NCBI RefSeq assembly: GCF_025465945.1
Contig: NZ_JANLNW010000008.1
Coordinates: 45,328-109,327 of the forward strand
Origin: Pseudomonas sp. 6D_7.1_Bac1
GTDB taxonomy: Bacteria; Pseudomonadota; Gammaproteobacteria; Pseudomonadales; Pseudomonadaceae
DNA length: 64,000 nt
Direction of reading: 5' to 3'
Position numbers and translations under genes: made by a program. The notes beneath the pieces are model-generated. The model saw only the letters and a program-made list of their open reading frames with translations. It made no database searches and was not told where the DNA came from. Shown piece by piece: positions 41,593 through 52,522 of this stretch (positions are counted from its first letter, which is position 1; every line of letters begins with the position of its first letter).

Positions 41593-42802
41593 AGGCTTTA
41601 TAGGTGAATTGGTTGGTCGAACATTCTTCCCTCCAGGCAATGTTAGAGGGGGGGGCTTGAGTGCCAGAAGGTGCCGGTGCCGATGGTGAACTTGGAGTCT
41701 TAGGTCTTCTTAGCTTTCGATTTTCTGTTCTATATAGGTCGGCAAGGCTTTTTAATAAAGCTAAGCTCTCTTCATGGGCTTTGTTGTTTGAATTTATTCC
41801 TGTTTTTTTGCTGTCCCATGGAAGAAGTGACGGATCTTCACAGACATAAAAAGCCCACCCTAAAAAACCGTGGTATTCATTGTGCCAACTGGTAGTCCAT
41901 CCTGTTGTTTTGGTTTTGTCTGCAACTAGAATTATTCGATCATTGCAAACTATATACCAGCCATACTCTTTGGTGAGTTCCGCGATCCCCGATTTTAAGT
42001 CTTCGTAATCCGCATCAACGCTTTTTATGCGATAGTCTTGATGAAGACCTGCCTCCATGTATATGTTTACGCCAGATTCCGAGAGCAAAGTTTTCTCTCG
42101 TTTTTTTAGAAAGTCGGGATTGCGTATTTCTGGTCCAAAGGTGCCGATAGGAACATTGTTGATGAAAATTTTTAAACCTTTGGCGGTAAAGATGCCATAT
42201 CTCTTCCTGATTTCGTCGGTGGTGGATTTTATCCAGATTGCCGAGCCTAAGTCAGAGTAAACTTCTCTATGTATGTCGCTAATCTTTATAATGTTAAATT
42301 TTTCATTTGTTGTTTTAAGGCGCTTTGCTTTTATTGTTAAAGTGTTTTCTACTGCTTTTCGGACTTCGTTTTCGGAAAAAGACAGGGAAAATTGATCTCT
42401 GCCATCATCCGTTGTCAGGTTTACTCGGCTGCCAAGTTTGAATATTGCGCGATTTAATCCGACGCCATAGTGCCCTATTCCATACGGGTGCTGAGATCTG
42501 CTTCCAATGGTGAAAGTCTTTTTGGATAGAGTGTTTTCGTCTATGCCGGAGCAGTTGTCGTGAATGGCTATGTCTTTGTTGTTGATGGATATTTTAATTT
42601 CGTATCCGCTGTAAGATGCAGGTAAGCTAAATTTATCTTTCTGTGTGTCAAACTTTAGAAGAGAGTTACGAGCTGCATCAATTGAATTGTCAATAAGGTC
42701 ATAGATACATTCAATTGTGGTTACGTCTGACGTAAGTCCTTTTATTACATAATCAGGATCTGAGGCAAAACTAATATTGACTTCATTGTCTTCGATTGTC
42801 AT
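41567..42802 (-). CDS. MORC-like GHKL ATPase, frame interrupted at a poly-C tract
   Basis: 411 residues. The GHKL nucleotide-binding motifs are intact: N-box ECIYDLIDNSIDAA with Asn39, G1 box DNCSGID (82-88) and G2 GIGHYGVGLNRAIFKLG (108-124). The S5-like and transducer regions follow. MORC-type ATPases of this sort occur in bacterial restriction-modification and defence islands (a known link with cytosine methylases). The C-terminal 25 residues after the proline-rich linker (NIAWREECSTNQF...) look like out-of-frame translation. The gene starts 15 bp after the methylase stop, so one operon. Strongly AT-rich. Confidence 0.88.
   Translation of the reverse strand: MTIEDNEVNISFASDPDYVIKGLTSDVTTIECIYDLIDNSIDAARNSLLKFDTQKDKFSLPASYSGYEIKISINNKDIAIHDNCSGIDENTLSKKTFTIGSRSQHPYGIGHYGVGLNRAIFKLGSRVNLTTDDGRDQFSLSFSENEVRKAVENTLTIKAKRLKTTNEKFNIIKISDIHREVYSDLGSAIWIKSTTDEIRKRYGIFTAKGLKIFINNVPIGTFGPEIRNPDFLKKREKTLLSESGVNIYMEAGLHQDYRIKSVDADYEDLKSGIAELTKEYGWYIVCNDRIILVADKTKTTGWTTSWHNEYHGFLGWAFYVCEDPSLLPWDSKKTGINSNNKAHEESLALLKSLADLYRTENRKLRRPKTPSSPSAPAPSGTQAPPSNIAWREECSTNQFTYKAYAGKLSRR
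41648..41655. repeat. Homopolymer tract G8 (C8 in the coding strand)
   Basis: Eight consecutive G on the plus strand lie inside the MORC gene at about residue 383. The present length closes the frame 28 codons later; seven would read on into the frame ending at 41056, and nine would stop at once. Confidence 0.85.
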
Positions 42803-42816
42803 TTGTCATTATCCCG

Positions 42817-43953
42817 TTAAGCGGCTAGCTTTCGTTCGAGTTTTTTACGGATGGCAGTTAGAAGTTGTGTTGACATTATTGGGGATACGCTGTTTCCGAT
42901 CATTCTGAAAGAGTGCCAGATAGTAGGGTGAAACAAGAACCAGTCAGGGAACCCTTGCAAACGAGCGGCCTCTCTTACTGTAATAACTCGTGGTTCTGTT
43001 GGGTGTATTGGGCGCATGGCTTGATAACTGCCTTTGTCACTGCCTGTACCGGCTCTAAGTGTAGGGCAAAAACCATTTAAGTTCAGGCGAGGGTAGCGGC
43101 TGACTGGCTCAATCTTTCCTTGAATTGTATTCAGGAAGCGATCTACTACTACTTCTGTATGTTTGGTTCCCATTAGACCTGAAACTTTCCCTAGTAGTAA
43201 GCTGTCGATTGCTAACTGGGAACCGAGTCCGCTGGGTGGTAATGATCTCAAATGCTTAGCGTAATCTGAGATTAAATTTCTGCTTGGGTACTTAGCCCAT
43301 GTGTAGTCGTTTTTAGAGTTGGATTTTTCAAAGGTCGGAGGAGGTAAATCGATAAGTGCCTCTCTAACGGTGGTTGGAGGGTGCTTGATTTCCTCTAGCA
43401 ATGAATGAAGTTCGATGTTTCCAACATAGGCCGGATCAAAGCCAATTATCACAATTCTTTTTCGTGAGGTGGCGGCCCCGCAGTCAAGAGCGTTTATTCG
43501 AACTGGGCCTAATATTTTATAGTTGCCAGGAACGGTTGCTAAGCCTGCGTCAAGAATCTCCCTGTTCCCGTCGTCGAGTATTCCTTCCACGTTTTCCATA
43601 AGAAAAAAATATGGTTGTAACTCGTTTATCTGACGAAAAAAATGACCTATTAGGTTGTTGCGGGGATCATTGGGTTGTCTCCGTCCAATCCTACTAAAGC
43701 CTTGGCATGGTGGGCCGCCAATTATTCCATCTGGGCGAATATCGCCGATTATTTCCTTCCACGAGCGTCTATCGAGCAGGCCAATATCTGCCTGAATAAC
43801 ATTGGTGTTTGGAAAGTTTAGACGGTAGGCAGATTGTAAGTCTTGGTCAATATCCACTGCCGCTAGGGAATGGAAACCTGCTAGTTCGGCACCTAATCCA
43901 AGCCCGCCGCAGCCACAGAATAGGTCAATAATAGTAGGTTTTGTCGACGGCAT
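42817..43953 (-). CDS. DNA (cytosine-5-)-methyltransferase
   Basis: 378 residues of a C5-methylase. Motif I is DLFCGCGGLGLGAE (10-23), motif IV GGPPCQGFS with catalytic Cys83, motif VI MENVEG, motif VIII (RKRIVIIGF), then the target recognition region and motifs IX-X (REAARLQGFPDWF, IGNSVSP). It methylates cytosine in a target that cannot be read from sequence. It starts the minus-strand operon with the MORC-like ATPase 15 bp downstream; vsr lies further down. AT-rich, so probably acquired. Confidence 0.93.
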   Translation of the reverse strand: MPSTKPTIIDLFCGCGGLGLGAELAGFHSLAAVDIDQDLQSAYRLNFPNTNVIQADIGLLDRRSWKEIIGDIRPDGIIGGPPCQGFSRIGRRQPNDPRNNLIGHFFRQINELQPYFFLMENVEGILDDGNREILDAGLATVPGNYKILGPVRINALDCGAATSRKRIVIIGFDPAYVGNIELHSLLEEIKHPPTTVREALIDLPPPTFEKSNSKNDYTWAKYPSRNLISDYAKHLRSLPPSGLGSQLAIDSLLLGKVSGLMGTKHTEVVVDRFLNTIQGKIEPVSRYPRLNLNGFCPTLRAGTGSDKGSYQAMRPIHPTEPRVITVREAARLQGFPDWFLFHPTIWHSFRMIGNSVSPIMSTQLLTAIRKKLERKLAA

Positions 43954-44030
43954 GTATGTTCCTAATTTTTAAGGCTTTACTGATTTAAGCTATATGAAGA
44001 TTAAGTCTGATTTTATTGAATTGCTCCAGA

Positions 44031-44064
44031 TGTACAAAGCCTCGCAATAGCGAGGCTTTGTACA
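44031..44064. terminator. Long perfect hairpin after nrdB
   Basis: TGTACAAAGCCTCGC, loop AATA, GCGAGGCTTTGTACA: a 15-bp perfect stem 24 bp past the nrdB stop on the minus strand, at the edge of the AT-rich block. Confidence 0.7.
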
Positions 44065-44087
44065 GGGGAGCATTGTTGAGCGAAGAA

Positions 44088-45335
44088 TCAATCCCAGCTC
44101 AAAGCCCCACCAGTCTGATACTCAATAACCCGAGTCTCAAAGAAATTCTTCTCTTTCTTCAAGTCCATAATCTCGCTCATCCAAGGGAACGGGTTAGTAG
44201 TCCCCGGATACTCTTCCTTCAAACCAATCTGGCTCAAACGACGGTTAGCGATGAACTTCAGATAATCTTCCATCATCGCCGCATTCATGCCCAAAACCCC
44301 GCGAGGCATGGTGTCACGAGCGTATTCGATCTCCAGCTGCGTACCCTGCAGAATCATCTGGGTCGCTTCTTCCTTCATTTCAGCATCCCACAAATGTGGG
44401 TTTTCGATTTTGATCTGGTTGATCACGTCGATGCCGAAGTTCAGGTGCATGGATTCGTCGCGCAGGATGTACTGGAACTGCTCGGCGACGCCGGTCATTT
44501 TGTTGCGGCGGCCCATGGAGAGGATCTGGGTGAAGCCGCAGTAGAAGAAGATGCCTTCCAGAACGCAGTAGTAGGCGATCAGGTTGCGCAGCAGTTCTTT
44601 GTCGGTGTCGACGGTGCCGGTTTCGAACTTCGGATCGGAGATCGAACGGGTATACTTCAGGCCCCAGGTGGCTTTTTTAGCGACCGATGGGATCTCGTGG
44701 TACATGTTGAAGATCTCGCCTTCATCCATGGCCAGCGATTCGATGCAGTACTGGTAGGCGTGGGTGTGGATCGCTTCTTCGAACGCCTGGCGCAGGATGT
44801 ACTGGCGGCATTCCGGGTTGGTGATCAGGCGGTACACGGCCAGGACCAGGTTGTTGGCAACCAGGGAGTCGGCGGTGGAGAAGAAGCCCAGGTTGCGCAT
44901 CACGATGCGGCGCTCGTCGTCGGTCAGGCCTTCCGGGTCTTTCCAGAGGGCGATGTCGGCGGTCATGTTGACTTCTTGCGGCATCCAGTGGTTTGCGCAG
45001 CCGTCCAGGTACTTCTGCCAGGCCCAGTCGTATTTGAACGGGACGAGTTGGTTGAGGTCGGCGCGGCAGTTGATCATGCGCTTTTCGTCGACCGCAACGC
45101 GGGCGGAAGCGCCTTCGAGTTCGGCCAGGCCTTCGGCGACGTCGAGTTTGTCGAGGGCGGCTTTGGCGCGAATGATCGCAGCCGAGTCGGAGGCGGTTAC
45201 GGCGCGGGCTTCAAGCGCTGCAGCACCACCGGCGCTGTCGAGGCGGTCCATGTTGGCTTCGGTTGCGTGGCCAGCATTGGCGCCTTTGGCGACAACTTCG
45301 CCGTCTTCTTTGTCGAATTCGTCCCAGCTCAGCAT
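44088..45335 (-). CDS. nrdB: Class Ia ribonucleotide reductase beta subunit
   Basis: 415 residues. It carries the di-iron ligands of the R2 family: [12 protein letters not shown] and TADSLVANN (first Asp/Glu), [15 protein letters not shown] (Glu and His), EGIFFYCGF (Glu) and [10 protein letters not shown] (Glu/His). The tyrosyl radical region and the C-terminal tail that binds NrdA follow. It supplies the radical to the alpha subunit for deoxyribonucleotide synthesis. nrdA is not adjacent; the upstream 660 bp carry only regulatory sequence. Confidence 0.95.
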   Translation of the reverse strand: MLSWDEFDKEDGEVVAKGANAGHATEANMDRLDSAGGAAALEARAVTASDSAAIIRAKAALDKLDVAEGLAELEGASARVAVDEKRMINCRADLNQLVPFKYDWAWQKYLDGCANHWMPQEVNMTADIALWKDPEGLTDDERRIVMRNLGFFSTADSLVANNLVLAVYRLITNPECRQYILRQAFEEAIHTHAYQYCIESLAMDEGEIFNMYHEIPSVAKKATWGLKYTRSISDPKFETGTVDTDKELLRNLIAYYCVLEGIFFYCGFTQILSMGRRNKMTGVAEQFQYILRDESMHLNFGIDVINQIKIENPHLWDAEMKEEATQMILQGTQLEIEYARDTMPRGVLGMNAAMMEDYLKFIANRRLSQIGLKEEYPGTTNPFPWMSEIMDLKKEKNFFETRVIEYQTGGALSWD

Positions 45336-45885
45336 GACGTGTCGTCTCCTGCGTGAGGGCCAGTCGCCCGTGTGAAAACTCTGATGGTCGGTTTTTCACA
45401 CGGCCCGGTGGCCGCGTTGTCTCTAAAAGGAATCGTTTGTTGCAGCAATACGCAGGCAAAAAACAGAAATGTGTACGGGTGTCCTGAAGTCGCTAAGGGC
45501 GGAGATAACGTCGTCAGCTCCTGCGGTGGCCTCAGCGTCCTGCATCCTCCTGTAAGGGGATGTTGCAGGCCCGATTTACGGGCGCATTATAGGTGTTTTT
45601 TCGTGGTTGTGGTGCGACGAAATGGCTCAGAGAACCCTCGGCAGGCCGCGTAATCAAGGCGGAGCAAGGGTTTACAGGGCTTTGGCCGATCAAGATTTTT
45701 TTTGGCGATTTTTAGCGACAGGGGAGAGGTTATGGCGTCGGTGTTTGCTGTCAAAACGCCGCAAGCCTGATGGGCCGGGACTTACAGGGGAGATAGGGTG
45801 TGGGGGTGGGCAGGATTGTGTTCAGTGTTGAGCGGAAATTGTTGAGAGGCTTTTCTGTTCAAAAAACAACCAAAAACGGCTATTT

Positions 45886-45901
45886 ACACTACATGTAGTG
45901 T
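45886..45901. promoter_or_regulatory. NrdR-box-like palindrome
   Basis: ACACTACATGTAGTGT, a perfect 16-bp palindrome similar to the NrdR box ACACWATATAKTGT. NrdR boxes usually occur in pairs; no second copy at a regular spacing was found. Confidence 0.55.
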
Positions 45902-45936
45902 TTTGGTTCGGGTTTCTGTGGTTCCAGACACAACGA

Positions 45937-45956
45937 CGCCCGACGAAGGTCGGGCG
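45937..45956. terminator. Hairpin after the DUF2790 gene
   Basis: CGCCCGAC, loop GAAG, GTCGGGCG: 8-bp GC stem 42 bp past the DUF2790 stop on the minus strand. No T-run follows. Confidence 0.45.
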
Positions 45957-45998
45957 GTGATGTCGGGTTGGCAATGGGCAAGACGTCAGCGTTGATGA

Positions 45999-46262
45999 TC
46001 AGCCGTTAGAGCAGCCGTTACCCATCACGCTGTAGCGCAGAATATGCCGTTGGCCGTTCGAGTCTTCATATTCCATGCGGGCCGGTACAACTTCGCAAAC
46101 ATCGGGAATTTCGCTCATGGAAACTACCTTGGCGATGTCCAGGTGAGTCGAGTAAGTGTATTCCTCTACCGGTACGGTGTTGTTGGCAACATCAGTCGGG
46201 ATCTCGTCTGCCATGGCGGTTGCGCACAGACTGCTGAGGGCCAGAACCAATAAAGCTTTCAT
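45999..46262 (-). CDS. DUF2790 small secreted protein
   Basis: 87 residues from the ATG at 46262 (AAAGGT upstream). Signal peptide MKALLVLALSSLCATAMA ends in AMA. The mature part is the DUF2790 domain: EEYTYSTHLDIAKVVSMSEIPDVCEVVPARMEYEDSNGQRHILRYSVMGNGC. Several copies occur per Pseudomonas genome; they are periplasmic and often stress-induced, function unknown. Confidence 0.88.
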   Translation of the reverse strand: MKALLVLALSSLCATAMADEIPTDVANNTVPVEEYTYSTHLDIAKVVSMSEIPDVCEVVPARMEYEDSNGQRHILRYSVMGNGCSNG

Positions 46263-46677
46263 TTCAATTTTACCTTTCTGAGGTCGAATGGGGTCACGCA
46301 ACCTTTTTGGGGTTGCGTGTGGAACTTGATTACTGAGTGTTGGATTAACTGCCTTCGTGGGGGCTGCAACTGGGTTAATCACGTTGCCTTGTTGGCGAGG
46401 CTGATTTTAGGCGTGCGAGTTGCACGTATATAGGTGTGCTTTTGATAAAGACTATTGGCATATCCTGTAATAATCTCGTAAAAACGACCTCGTACACTCC
46501 ATAATCACCTTTCGAAAAACGGCTGAAACCCGCTGAAACCGGCGGGTCTGAGCGGTTTTGTCGGTAATTGCGACGTTTTGTAGGGGCTTGTTACTACCAT
46601 CGTCGAATGGTTCTATAGGCTCGCCTCGGGCTACAACGGGGTCATACAAAAACAACTATTCCACCGAGGTAAGAAAG
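46263..46677. other. acsA upstream region
   Basis: 415 bp between the divergent DUF2790 gene and acsA. It includes an inverted GCTGAAACCCGC/GCGGGT segment near 46525-46547. No sigma-54 signature was found, and no convincing promoter was assigned. Confidence 0.35.
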
Positions 46678-48633
<1,956 letters not shown>

Positions 48634-48654
48634 CGGCCGTTCTTGAGTCATCGA

Positions 48655-48690
48655 AGCCCTGCCCGGTGTTGAGCCTGGTGGGGCTTTTTT
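48655..48690 (+). terminator. Rho-independent terminator after acsA
   Basis: AGCCCTGCCCGG and CCTGGTGGGGCT pair (with bulges) and are followed by TTTTTT, 22 bp past the acsA stop. Confidence 0.65.
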
Positions 48691-48733
48691 GTGGTGATCA
48701 GGTTTGGATTCTCTATTGCTTGGGCCGGCCTCA

Positions 48734-48824
48734 TCGCGAGCAGGCTCGCTCCCACAGGGGATTTGTGGAGGGTGAAAAATCTGTGCAATTACTCGGTCAA
48801 ATGTGGGAGCGAGCCTGCTCGCGA
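48734..48824. repeat. REP pair (REPIN), opposite orientation
   Basis: TCGCGAG...GCTCCCAC at 48734-48755 faces a copy of GTGGGAGC...CTCGCGA at 48803-48824, with about 47 bp between. Compared with the pairs at 10197 and 20086 the outside and inside ends are swapped. Confidence 0.85.
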
Positions 48825-49017
48825 TGGCGTCCTGTCAGGCCCCCGCAAACCTCGGGCGAATAAATATCGATTTGACGGTGCGATGTTTCTGAATGTTACC
48901 GGCGCTATCGAATGTGTAACCGTTCGCCCGATTTCGGGGCGTTGGGAAACGTAAAGCCCCGTTTCAGAGCCCGTTCAGGTCACCTGAAAAATAAGACATA
49001 ACGCTGCGCTTGCCGGA

Positions 49018-49317
49018 TTAGAAGGGTTTGCGAATAATAGGCCCGCTATTTGCAACATAGATCGGTTCACTGTCTTTTGCTCTTGCATAAACTTCAAGGG
49101 CTGTCAATGTGCTCGGTCGGGTTTCTCGGTGCTTCTGTAATTTGTTGTCGCATTGAAGAAATATCGGCTTCGGGCCTGTCGTTAGAATGCCGATCACTCG
49201 CTCGTCGTCGCCTGCGTTGAAATCAGGCGTTGAAATCAGTGTTGAATTCAGCACCGGTTTCCCACGATGCAGCGCCGCTTCCGTTTCCACCCATTCGCAT
49301 ATTGGGCTGTCGCTCAC
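49018..49317 (-). CDS. Doubtful short protein upstream of aotJ
   Basis: A 99-codon frame from a GTG without clear ribosome binding site, reading opposite to aotJ and covering its ArgR-like sites. It has no recognisable domain ([18 protein letters not shown] at the start). Codon use is poorer in G/C than the neighbours. It could be a small hypothetical gene or a chance frame. Confidence 0.25.
   Translation of the reverse strand: MSDSPICEWVETEAALHRGKPVLNSTLISTPDFNAGDDERVIGILTTGPKPIFLQCDNKLQKHRETRPSTLTALEVYARAKDSEPIYVANSGPIIRKPF
49146..49221. promoter_or_regulatory. Candidate ArgR boxes upstream of aotJ
   Basis: TGTCGC-N8-AA at 49146-49161 fits the ArgR half-site pattern perfectly. A second, CGTCGC-N8-AA at 49206-49221, matches in five of six plus AA, and a TGTCGT at 49177 lies between. 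The same pattern occurs upstream of aruC. Confidence 0.55.
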
Positions 49318-49353
49318 TCTGCCGTTTTCGCCCTATACCGATGGAGTCCTAAG

Positions 49354-50130
49354 ATGAAGAAACTCGTGCTTCTTGGCGCCCTGGCACTGTCCGTGCTGTC
49401 CCTGCCAACGTTCGCCGATGAAAAGCCTCTGAAAATTGGTATCGAGGCGGCTTACCCTCCGTTCGCGTCCAAGGCGCCGGACGGCAGCATCGTCGGTTTC
49501 GACTACGATATCGGCAACGCCCTGTGCGAAGAGATGAAGGTCAAGTGCGTTTGGGTCGAGCAAGAGTTCGACGGTCTGATCCCGGCACTCAAGGTGCGCA
49601 AGATCGACGCGATCCTGTCGTCCATGTCGATCACTGACGATCGCAAGAAGTCCGTGGACTTCACCAACAAGTACTACAACACCCCGGCACGTCTGGTGAT
49701 GAAGGCCGGTACTCAGGTCAGCGACAACCTGGCCGAGCTCAAGGGCAAGAAAATCGGCGTACAACGCGGTTCGATTCACAACCGTTTCGCTGAAGAAGTC
49801 CTGAAGCCGCTGGGTGCTGAAATCAAGCCTTACGGCTCGCAGAACGAAATCTACCTGGACGTGGCTGCCGGTCGCCTCGATGGCACCGTGGCAGACGCCA
49901 CCCTGCTGGATGACGGCTTCCTGAAAACCGACGCTGGCAAAGGTTTCGCTTTTGTTGGTCCTGCATTCACCGACGAGAAATACTTCGGGGACGGCATTGG
50001 TATCGCCGTGCGTAAAGGTGACAAGGCTGAGCTGGACAAGATCAACGCCGCCATCGTCGCCATTCGTGCGAACGGCAAGTACAAGCAAATCCAGGACAAA
50101 TACTTCAACTTCGATATTTACGGCAAGTAA
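49354..50130 (+). CDS. aotJ: Arginine/ornithine ABC transporter substrate-binding protein
   Basis: 258 residues from the ATG at 49354 (GGAG 8 nt upstream). The signal peptide [21 protein letters not shown] ends in TFA. The mature part is SBP_bac_3-type: [35 protein letters not shown], then [23 protein letters not shown]. It captures arginine/ornithine in the periplasm for the aotQMP importer. Only a hairpin separates it from aotQ. Confidence 0.92.
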   Translation: MKKLVLLGALALSVLSLPTFADEKPLKIGIEAAYPPFASKAPDGSIVGFDYDIGNALCEEMKVKCVWVEQEFDGLIPALKVRKIDAILSSMSITDDRKKSVDFTNKYYNTPARLVMKAGTQVSDNLAELKGKKIGVQRGSIHNRFAEEVLKPLGAEIKPYGSQNEIYLDVAAGRLDGTVADATLLDDGFLKTDAGKGFAFVGPAFTDEKYFGDGIGIAVRKGDKAELDKINAAIVAIRANGKYKQIQDKYFNFDIYGK

Positions 50131-50152
50131 ATAGCTCGCAGCGGTAAGTCCG

Positions 50153-50196
50153 AAATGGCGCAAGCAACAGGATCTCTGAGGTTTGCGCCATTTTTT
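50153..50196 (+). terminator. Intra-operon hairpin between aotJ and aotQ
   Basis: AAATGGCGCAA and TTGCGCCATTT arms (11 bp, perfect) followed by TTT, 23 bp past aotJ. Probably a partial terminator or mRNA-stability element that keeps the binding protein more abundant than the membrane subunits. Confidence 0.7.
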
Positions 50197-50222
50197 CATC
50201 CCAACTTTCGAGGACCTGAATC

Positions 50223-50912
50223 ATGTTGAAAGGCTACGGGGCTGTCATCCTCGATGGCGCATGGCTGACGCTTCAGCTCGCCTTGTCGTCCATGGCCCTG
50301 GCCATTGTTCTGGGTCTGATCGGGGTCGCATTGCGCCTGTCGCCGGTGCGCTGGCTGGCCTGGCTGGGCGATCTGTATTCCACGGTGATCCGCGGGATTC
50401 CCGATCTGGTGCTGATCCTGCTGATTTTCTACGGCGGTCAGGACTTGCTCAACCGTGTTGCTCCATTGCTCGGCTATGACGACTACATCGACCTGAACCC
50501 GTTGGTCGCCGGTATCGGCACCCTGGGTTTCATCTTCGGTGCGTACCTGTCGGAAACCTTCCGTGGCGCCTTCATGGCGATCCCCAAAGGCCAGGCAGAA
50601 GCCGGTGCGGCATACGGCATGAGCAGTTTTCAGGTGTTTTTCCGGGTATTGGTGCCGCAGATGATTCGCCTGGCGATTCCTGGCTTCACCAACAACTGGC
50701 TGGTATTGACCAAGGCGACCGCGCTGATTTCGGTGGTCGGTCTGCAAGACATGATGTTCAAGGCCAAGCAGGCGGCAGATGCCACCCGCGAGCCTTTCAC
50801 CTTCTTCCTCGCAGTGGCGGCGATGTACCTGGTGATCACCAGTGTCTCGTTGCTGGCATTGCGTCACCTTGAGAAGCGCTACTCGGTAGGCGTAAGGGCG
50901 GCTGATCTATGA
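50223..50912 (+). CDS. aotQ: Arginine/ornithine ABC transporter permease AotQ
   Basis: 229 residues with about five membrane helices. GDLYSTVIRGIPDLVLILLIFYGGQDLL and the EAA loop SETFRGAFMAIPKGQAEAGAAYGMSSFQVFFRVLVPQMIRLAIPG mark a polar amino acid permease of the HisM/HisQ type. It forms the inner-membrane channel with AotM. Its last 4 bp overlap the aotM start (ATGA). Confidence 0.92.
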   Translation: MLKGYGAVILDGAWLTLQLALSSMALAIVLGLIGVALRLSPVRWLAWLGDLYSTVIRGIPDLVLILLIFYGGQDLLNRVAPLLGYDDYIDLNPLVAGIGTLGFIFGAYLSETFRGAFMAIPKGQAEAGAAYGMSSFQVFFRVLVPQMIRLAIPGFTNNWLVLTKATALISVVGLQDMMFKAKQAADATREPFTFFLAVAAMYLVITSVSLLALRHLEKRYSVGVRAADL

Positions 50913-51607
50913 TCTTCGACTACAACGTCATTTGGGAGGCCTTGCCGCTGTACTTCGGCGGCCTGGTGACCACCCTTAAACTGCTCGCGTTGTCGCTGCT
51001 GTTCGGTTTGCTGGCCGCGTTGCCGCTGGGCTTGATGCGCGTCTCCAAGCAGCCGATCGTCAACATGAGTGCCTGGCTCTATACCTACGTGATCCGCGGC
51101 ACACCGATGCTGGTGCAGCTGTTTTTGATCTACTACGGTCTGGCGCAGTTCGAAGCGGTGCGTGAAAGCTTCCTCTGGCCGTGGCTGTCCAGCGCGACGT
51201 TCTGTGCGTGCCTGGCCTTCGCGATCAACACCAGCGCCTACACCGCTGAAATCATCGCCGGCAGCCTGCGGGCAACGCCCAACGGTGAGATCGAAGCGGC
51301 CAAGGCCATGGGCATGTCGCGCTTCAAAATGTACAAGCGCATCCTGCTGCCGTCGGCCCTGCGCCGGGCGCTGCCGCAGTACAGCAACGAAGTGATCATG
51401 ATGCTGCAGACCACCAGTCTGGCGTCCATCGTGACCCTGATCGACATCACCGGTGCCGCGCGTACCGTGAACGCTCAGTACTACTTGCCGTTCGAGGCCT
51501 ACATCACCGCAGGCGTGTTCTACCTGTGCATGACGTTCATTCTGGTGCGTCTGTTCAAGATGGCCGAGCACCGCTGGCTGGGCTACCTGGCCCCGCGCAA
51601 GCACTGA
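50909..51607 (+). CDS. aotM: Arginine/ornithine ABC transporter permease AotM
   Basis: 232 residues with five membrane helices. The pattern YTYVIRGTPMLVQLFLIYYGLAQFE and the EAA loop TAEIIAGSLRATPNGEIEAAKAMGMSRFKMYKRILLPSALRRALPQYSNEV match HisM-type permeases. It pairs with AotQ. It is translationally coupled to aotQ by a 4-bp overlap. Confidence 0.92.
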   Translation: MIFDYNVIWEALPLYFGGLVTTLKLLALSLLFGLLAALPLGLMRVSKQPIVNMSAWLYTYVIRGTPMLVQLFLIYYGLAQFEAVRESFLWPWLSSATFCACLAFAINTSAYTAEIIAGSLRATPNGEIEAAKAMGMSRFKMYKRILLPSALRRALPQYSNEVIMMLQTTSLASIVTLIDITGAARTVNAQYYLPFEAYITAGVFYLCMTFILVRLFKMAEHRWLGYLAPRKH

Positions 51608-51645
51608 AATACCACTGACTGACTGTTTTTGTGAGAACCGACAGC

Positions 51646-52410
51646 ATGTACAAACTTGAAGTCCAAGACCTGCATAAACGCTACGGCAGTCACGAAGTGC
51701 TCAAGGGCGTGTCCCTGAAAGCGGCAGCCGGCGATGTGATCAGCATCATCGGCTCCAGTGGCTCCGGCAAAAGTACTTTCCTGCGTTGCATCAACCTGCT
51801 TGAGCAACCGCACGCCGGCAAGATTCTGCTCAACAACGAAGAGCTGAAACTGGTGGCGAACAAGGACGGCGCGCTGAAAGCCGCCGACCCGAAACAGCTG
51901 CAACGCATGCGTTCGCGGTTGTCGATGGTGTTCCAGCATTTCAATCTGTGGTCGCACATGACCGCGATGGAAAACATTATGGAAGCGCCGGTCCACGTGC
52001 TCGGCATGTCCAAGGCCGAAGCTCGTGAAAAGGCTGAGCATTACCTGGCCAAGGTTGGCGTGTCCCATCGCAAAGATGCTTACCCAGGCCATATGTCTGG
52101 CGGCGAACAACAACGCGTGGCGATTGCCCGTGCGTTGGCGATGGAACCTGAGGTGATGCTGTTCGACGAACCGACGTCGGCGCTTGACCCTGAGTTGGTG
52201 GGCGACGTATTGAAAGTGATGCAGGCACTGGCCCAGGAAGGCCGGACCATGGTCGTGGTGACGCACGAAATGGGCTTTGCCCGTGAAGTGTCGAACCAGT
52301 TGGTGTTCCTGCACAAAGGCGTGGTTGAAGAAAGCGGCAACCCGCGTGAAGTGCTGGTCAATCCACAGTCCGAACGCTTGCAACAATTCCTCTCGGGCAG
52401 CCTGAAGTAA
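51646..52410 (+). CDS. aotP: Arginine/ornithine ABC transporter ATPase AotP
   Basis: 254 residues from the ATG at 51646. Walker A is GSSGSGKST, the Q-loop region [16 protein letters not shown], signature [16 protein letters not shown], and Walker [15 protein letters not shown], with the H-loop [10 protein letters not shown]. It is close to HisP/ArtP-type polar amino acid ATPases. It powers AotQM. P. aeruginosa has an extra aotO between aotM and aotP; here only 38 bp separate them. Confidence 0.93.
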   Translation: MYKLEVQDLHKRYGSHEVLKGVSLKAAAGDVISIIGSSGSGKSTFLRCINLLEQPHAGKILLNNEELKLVANKDGALKAADPKQLQRMRSRLSMVFQHFNLWSHMTAMENIMEAPVHVLGMSKAEAREKAEHYLAKVGVSHRKDAYPGHMSGGEQQRVAIARALAMEPEVMLFDEPTSALDPELVGDVLKVMQALAQEGRTMVVVTHEMGFAREVSNQLVFLHKGVVEESGNPREVLVNPQSERLQQFLSGSLK

Positions 52411-52426
52411 TCGCTCCCGTTACGCA

Positions 52427-52473
52427 CCAAATTAGGTCATGCTGCGCACCGCGCGCCAGATGGTCTAATTTGG
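52427..52473. promoter_or_regulatory. Inverted repeat between aotP and argR
   Basis: CCAAATTAG and CTAATTTGG (9 bp perfect) flank about 29 bp in the aotP-argR gap, with a GCGC-rich centre. It could be an attenuator or an operator; no T-run follows. Confidence 0.4.
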
Positions 52474-52522
52474 TTGCAGCCGCCTTCGGCTTTAACACTG
52501 TTTTCGTTTCGGATTGCCCGCC

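Larger units (their letters stand above)
45336..45998. other. Long region upstream of nrdB, no gene seen
   Basis: 663 bp. It holds a hairpin (45937-45956), the NrdR-like palindrome at 45886 and no frame with good coding features. The distance from palindrome to the nrdB start (about 550 bp) is long for a simple promoter, so a long leader or unseen small gene is possible. Confidence 0.4.

Noticed and set aside
44016..45356. A 446-codon frame opposite nrdB
   Set aside because: It is antisense to a complete nrdB, with no start signal and Val/Phe-rich composition typical of such shadows.
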